Shown here: one piece after another, positions 5,989 to 8,607 of the stretch
How the letters are laid out: the number at the start of each line of letters is the position of its first letter
How positions within the stretch are numbered: the stretch's first letter is position 1
Source of the DNA: Proteobacteria bacterium SG_bin9
GTDB taxonomy: Bacteria; Pseudomonadota; Alphaproteobacteria; Rhizobiales; Xanthobacteraceae
Assembly (NCBI GenBank): GCA_002083525.1
Contig: LWDM01000056.1
Location: 1 to 8,607 of the forward strand
Length of the DNA: 8,607 nucleotides
Direction: 5' to 3'
Translations under genes and position numbers: made by a program
The notes under the pieces: model-generated
What the model saw: the letters and a program-made list of their open reading frames with translations, nothing else
What the model was told of the DNA's origin: nothing
The model's database searches: none

Positions 5989-7302
5989 TTACTCCGCCGC
6001 AACCATGGCGTCAGCCGAACGATCGTTGTCGGCGTTGCGCGAGAATTCATCGATGCGGCGCTCGATCTCCGGCCGGAAGTGCCGGATCAGGCCCTGGATC
6101 GGCCATGCCGCCGCGTCGCCGAGCGCGCAGATGGTGTGGCCTTCGACCTGCGTCGTGACTTCGAGCAGCATGCCGATCTCGCGCTTTTGTGCGCGGCCCT
6201 CGATCAGGCGGGTCATCACGCGCCACATCCAGCCAGTGCCTTCGCGGCACGGCGTGCACTGGCCGCAGCTCTCGTGCTTGTAGAAGTACGACAGGCGCGC
6301 GATCGCGGCGATGATGTCGGTCGACTTGTCCATCACGATCACGGCGGCGGTGCCGAGGCCCGACTTCAGATTTCGCAGCGTATCGAAATCCATGTAGGCG
6401 TCCCTGATCTGCTCAGCCGGCACCAGCGGCACCGACGAGCCGCCTGGAATGACGCACAGCAGATTGTCCCAGCCGCCGCGGATGCCGCCGCAATGGGTTT
6501 CGACCAGCTCGCGGAACGTCAGGCCCATCGCCTCTTCGACGTTGCACGGCTTCTCGACGTGACCGGAGACGCAGAACAGCTTGGTGCCGACATTGTTCGG
6601 GCGGCCGATGCCGGCGAACCAGGCCGCGCCCCGGCGCAGGATGTCCGGTGCAACCGCGATCGACTCCACATTGTTGACCGTGGTCGGGCAGCCGTAGAGA
6701 CCGACGTTGGCCGGGAACGGTGGCTTCAGGCGCGGCTGGCCCTTCTTGCCCTCGAGGCTTTCGAGCAGCGCGGTTTCTTCGCCGCAGATGTAAGCGCCGG
6801 CGCCGTGATGGACGTAAAGGTCGAACGGGAAGCCGTGGATGTTGTCCTTGCCGATCAGCTTCGCCTCATAGGCCTGATCGATCGCAGCCTGCAGCCGCTC
6901 GCGCTCGCGGATGAACTCGCCGCGCACATAGATGTAACCGACATGGGCGCCCATGCCGACGCCGGCGAGGAGACAGCCCTCGACGAGGAGATGCGGATCG
7001 TGCCGCATGATCTCGCGATCCTTGCAGGTGCCGGGCTCGGATTCGTCGGCGTTGACGACGAGATAGCTCGGACGGCCGTCGGCATTGTCCTTCGGCATGA
7101 ACGACCACTTGAGACCGGTCGGGAAGCCCGCCCCGCCGCGGCCGCGCAGGCCCGACGCCTTCATCTCGCTGATGATCCAGTCGCGGCCCTTGTCGACAAT
7201 GGCCTTGGTGCCGTCCCAGGCGCCGCGACGGCGCGCGCCCTCGAGGCCCCAGTCATCGAAGCCGTAGAGGTTCTTGAAGATGCGATCCTTGTCGTCGAGC
7301 AT
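5989..7302 (-). CDS. nuoF: NADH-quinone oxidoreductase subunit F (NADH- and FMN-binding)
   Basis: NuoF (51-kDa/NDUFV1 homologue) oxidises NADH at FMN and passes electrons to [4Fe-4S] cluster N3, and hence into NuoG. The 437-aa length is normal. GRGGAGFPTGLKW (54-66) is the glycine-rich nucleotide loop, NADESEPGT (84-92) lines the FMN pocket, and GAGAYICGEETAL (167-179) is the conserved NADH/FMN-site motif. N3 ligands are Cys346, 349 and 352 in ESCGQCTPCREG plus Cys392 in TICALGD. The C-terminal part is the helical bundle around N3. The start at 7302 lies 9 nt after the stop of the 56-aa gene; GAGCGGA upstream is a modest ribosome-binding site. The end, with codons GCG GCG GAG TAA, overlaps or abuts the next gene's start region. 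Confidence 0.98.
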   Translation of the reverse strand: MLDDKDRIFKNLYGFDDWGLEGARRRGAWDGTKAIVDKGRDWIISEMKASGLRGRGGAGFPTGLKWSFMPKDNADGRPSYLVVNADESEPGTCKDREIMRHDPHLLVEGCLLAGVGMGAHVGYIYVRGEFIRERERLQAAIDQAYEAKLIGKDNIHGFPFDLYVHHGAGAYICGEETALLESLEGKKGQPRLKPPFPANVGLYGCPTTVNNVESIAVAPDILRRGAAWFAGIGRPNNVGTKLFCVSGHVEKPCNVEEAMGLTFRELVETHCGGIRGGWDNLLCVIPGGSSVPLVPAEQIRDAYMDFDTLRNLKSGLGTAAVIVMDKSTDIIAAIARLSYFYKHESCGQCTPCREGTGWMWRVMTRLIEGRAQKREIGMLLEVTTQVEGHTICALGDAAAWPIQGLIRHFRPEIERRIDEFSRNADNDRSADAMVAAE

Positions 7303-7311
7303 CGGGTCCGC

Positions 7312-7482
7312 TCAGCGTTGGGTATGTTGCCAGGCGAGACCGCCTGCGAGAGCACCGAAGCCGACAGTCCACAGGATCGCGGACTCCATAGTGGTGCCGA
7401 GAACGAGCTTGTTCAGTACGAAAATGAAAACCGCCGCCCCAAGCGTATGCAGCACGATGTAGCGGATCTTGTCAGCGCTCAT
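7312..7482 (-). CDS. Hypothetical small two-helix membrane protein between nuoE and nuoF
   Basis: This 56-aa protein begins MSADKIRYIVLHTLG. It has two hydrophobic segments, about residues 8-28 and 35-51, joined by a short turn (GTTMES), and a charged end (QHTQR), so it is probably a helical hairpin in the inner membrane. I do not recognise the family. Two starts are plausible. The ATG at 7482 has a strong AAGGGGG (7488-7494) 5 nt upstream. The in-frame ATG at 7497 (61 aa) overlaps the nuoE stop by one base (TAATG) and has AAGGAG (7506-7511) 8 nt upstream inside nuoE. The frame open further upstream lies inside nuoE and looks non-coding. Its stop is 9 nt before nuoF, so it is co-translated with the NADH-dehydrogenase module; function unknown. 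Confidence 0.78.
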   Translation of the reverse strand: MSADKIRYIVLHTLGAAVFIFVLNKLVLGTTMESAILWTVGFGALAGGLAWQHTQR

Positions 7483-7487
7483 GACTG

Positions 7488-7494
7488 CCCCCTT
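7488..7494 (-). promoter_or_regulatory. Ribosome-binding site for the 56-aa membrane protein
   Basis: AAGGGGG lies 5 nt before the ATG at 7482 and favours this start over the ATG at 7497. The upstream alternative has its own AAGGAG at 7506-7511, so both starts could be used, giving 56-aa and 61-aa forms. Confidence 0.55.
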
Positions 7495-7496
7495 CA

Positions 7497-8120
7497 TTAC
7501 GCCTTCTCCTTGCCCGCGCTTTTCAGCGTGGTCGGACCGCCCTGCGGCGCAGAGAACTGGCGGCCGTTCTGCGGACCCGGATTCGGTGGATTGCCCGAGG
7601 CAAAGCCGTCGATGAGCTTGTTGAAGCTCTCCTTGGTCAGGTCCTCGTAGGTGTCTTTCCAGATCAGAACCATCGGCGCGTTCACGCAGGCGCCGAGACA
7701 CTCGACCTCTTCCCAGCTGAAATCGCCGTCTTTCGACAGATGGAACGGATCGTGGTGGATGCGATGCTTACAAACATCGAGCAGATCGCTCGCGCCACGC
7801 AGCTGGCACGGCGTGGTGCCGCACACCTGGATGTGGGCTTTCTTGCCGACCGGCTGCAGCTGGAACATCGTGTAGAAGGTCGCAACCTCCAGCACGCGGA
7901 TGTAGGGCATGTCGAGCAGATCGGCGACGGCGCGGATCGCCGCCTCCGACACCCAGCCGTCATGCTGCTCCTGCACGCGCCAAAGAACAGGGATCACGGC
8001 CGAGGCCTGACGGCCCGGCGGATACTTCTCGATCTGGGCCTTCGCCCACGCCAGATTCTCCGGCGAGAACGCGAAGCTCGCGGGTTGGACTTCCTTCGGT
8101 GCAAGACGGCGAACGGACAT
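7497..8120 (-). CDS. nuoE: NADH-quinone oxidoreductase subunit E ([2Fe-2S] cluster N1a)
   Basis: NuoE (24-kDa/NDUFV2 homologue) is a thioredoxin-fold subunit that binds cluster N1a beside the FMN of NuoF. The 207-aa protein has an N-terminal helical domain (about 20-75), then VLEVATFYTMFQLQPVGK (76-93), which leads into the thioredoxin-like domain. The cluster ligands are Cys100 and Cys105 in CGTTPC, and Cys141 and Cys145 in CLGAC. After about residue 178 comes a Pro/Gly/Gln-rich tail (PNPGPQNGRQFSAPQGGPTTL) of a kind I recall from alphaproteobacterial NuoE and absent from the shorter E. coli protein. The start at 8120 has GGTAGGA closely upstream. It lies 12 nt after the stop of the 103-aa gene, and its TAA shares a base with the alternative start of the next gene. 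Confidence 0.97.
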   Translation of the reverse strand: MSVRRLAPKEVQPASFAFSPENLAWAKAQIEKYPPGRQASAVIPVLWRVQEQHDGWVSEAAIRAVADLLDMPYIRVLEVATFYTMFQLQPVGKKAHIQVCGTTPCQLRGASDLLDVCKHRIHHDPFHLSKDGDFSWEEVECLGACVNAPMVLIWKDTYEDLTKESFNKLIDGFASGNPPNPGPQNGRQFSAPQGGPTTLKSAGKEKA

Positions 8121-8132
8121 CGATCCTACCAG

Positions 8133-8444
8133 TTAGTTCTGTGCATCGCTGAGATAACAGGCCCAGCCGCGAAACGACACGCAAACCAGTTCTCGGCTGT
8201 CGCTCTTCAATCGCTTGAACGATCCGTAACCGATCTTCGGAACGCAACCGCTGACCTTCGTGTGACCCTGCATCGTGTAGCGAACGCACGCATCATACGA
8301 GAATTCAACGAGCTTCCCTTCAGCCACCACCTCAAAACCGCGGTCGAGCAAGTCCTGCACCGCGGCGGGTGCGCCGTGATCGTTCACCTGCGCCAGAAGC
8401 GCGCCGCTCACCAATGCCGCAGTCGTGACCGACATGCCGATCAT
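8133..8444 (-). CDS. Hypothetical small cysteine-containing, probably exported protein between nuoD and nuoE
   Basis: This 103-aa protein is not one I recognise. Its first 20 residues (MIGMSVTTAALVSGALLAQV) are hydrophobic and lack acidic residues, resembling a weak signal peptide or anchor, though there is no Lys/Arg before the hydrophobic core. The rest is polar and has four cysteines, Cys53, 67, 88 and 96, in the contexts DACVRYT, SGCVPK, LVCVSF and WACYLS. That number could form two disulfides if the protein is periplasmic. The start at 8444 overlaps the nuoD stop by 4 nt (ATGA) and has GAGG (8452-8455) 7 nt upstream inside nuoD, which argues strongly that it is a real, translationally coupled gene. 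A start at 8435 (MSVTTAA) is possible. Membership in the operon suggests, but does not prove, a complex I-related role. Confidence 0.8.
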   Translation of the reverse strand: MIGMSVTTAALVSGALLAQVNDHGAPAAVQDLLDRGFEVVAEGKLVEFSYDACVRYTMQGHTKVSGCVPKIGYGSFKRLKSDSRELVCVSFRGWACYLSDAQN

Positions 8445-8607
8445 CGATCAACCTCGCCGAACACGATGTCGAGCGACCCGAGGATCGCGGAGACGTCCGC
8501 GAGCAGATGGCCGCGGCAGATGTAATCCATCGCCTGCAAGTGCGCGAAACCCGGCGCGCGGATCTTGCACTTGTAGGGCTTGTTGCTGCCGTCGGAGACG
8601 AGATAGA
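8441..8607 (-). CDS. nuoD: NADH-quinone oxidoreductase subunit D, C-terminal end (cut by window edge)
   Basis: Only the last 54 codons of NuoD (49-kDa/NDUFS2 homologue) are present. This subunit forms the quinone-reduction site together with NuoB and NuoH. The visible end contains the highly conserved SDGSNKPYKCKIRAPGFAHL segment and finishes ILGSLDIVFGEVDR, the canonical C-terminus, which lies close to cluster N2 and the quinone pocket. The frame continues off the window at 8607. Its stop TGA (8441-8443) overlaps the next gene's ATG in an ATGA arrangement. Bacterial NuoD proteins normally run about 390-410 aa, so about seven eighths of the gene lies outside. Confidence 0.97.
   Translation of the reverse strand, partial: YLVSDGSNKPYKCKIRAPGFAHLQAMDYICRGHLLADVSAILGSLDIVFGEVDR

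Noticed and set aside
4898..6283. 461-codon open frame on the plus strand
   Set aside because: It is antisense to nuoG, the 163-aa gene and nuoF, and has the same low-complexity antisense composition with no domain signature.
6079..7650. 523-codon open frame on the plus strand opposite nuoF and beyond
   Set aside because: It lies antisense to nuoF, the 56-aa gene and the end of nuoE, whose motifs are unambiguous. Its product is a low-complexity mix of Ala, Arg, Asp and His typical of antisense frames in GC-rich DNA, with no recognisable domain.
7483..7701. Upstream extension of the 56-aa protein to 129 aa
   Set aside because: The extension overlaps nuoE in another frame, is Arg/Gly-rich without structure, and good ribosome-binding sites lie at the shorter starts.
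1..8607. Mobile elements, CRISPR arrays, tRNA/rRNA genes, internal promoters, frameshifted genes
   Set aside because: None seen. Genes are contiguous, co-directional and intact, with no transposase frame, no spaced direct repeats, and no gap long enough for an RNA gene.

Overview
The window is an internal segment of a 14-subunit proton-pumping NADH:quinone oxidoreductase (respiratory complex I, nuo) operon. Every gene is on the minus strand, so transcription runs from high to low coordinates. The gene order, the GC-rich codon use, the mitochondria-like NuoG without cluster N7 and a rhizobial-type palindromic repeat together suggest an alphaproteobacterium. It is most likely in the order Hyphomicrobiales, near Bradyrhizobium, Rhodopseudomonas or Afipia; the genus is an inference.

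In transcription order the layout is: the 3' end of nuoD (8607-8441), a 103-aa small exported or membrane-anchored protein (8444-8133), nuoE (8120-7497), a 56-aa two-helix membrane protein (7482-7312), nuoF (7302-5989), a 163-165-aa single-helix membrane protein (5983-5492), nuoG (5488-3419), nuoH (3414-2374), nuoI (2366-1878), nuoJ (1868-1233), nuoK (1236-928), a 67-nt gap holding a palindromic repeat (878-926), and the 5' part of nuoL (860-1), which runs off the window. nuoA-C and the rest of nuoD should lie beyond 8607, and the rest of nuoL plus nuoM-N before base 1.

The genes form one enzyme. NuoE, F and G make the NADH-oxidising arm: FMN and cluster N3 in NuoF, N1a in NuoE, and N1b, N4 and N5 in NuoG. 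NuoD, I and H carry electrons through N6a/N6b towards N2 and the quinone site. NuoH, J, K and L are membrane proton-pumping subunits. Genes overlap or are separated by 12 nt or less everywhere except nuoK-nuoL. Several ribosome-binding sites sit inside the end of the preceding gene, which points to one transcript with translational coupling.

The cofactor and catalytic residues checked are all present, so the core enzyme looks ordinary and functional. The parts worth a second look are three small non-core genes inserted at D/E, E/F and F/G, a 12-histidine cluster near the NuoL N-terminus, and the palindromic repeat in the only real intergenic gap. I found no mobile element, CRISPR array, RNA gene, internal promoter or clearly new defence or metabolic system.
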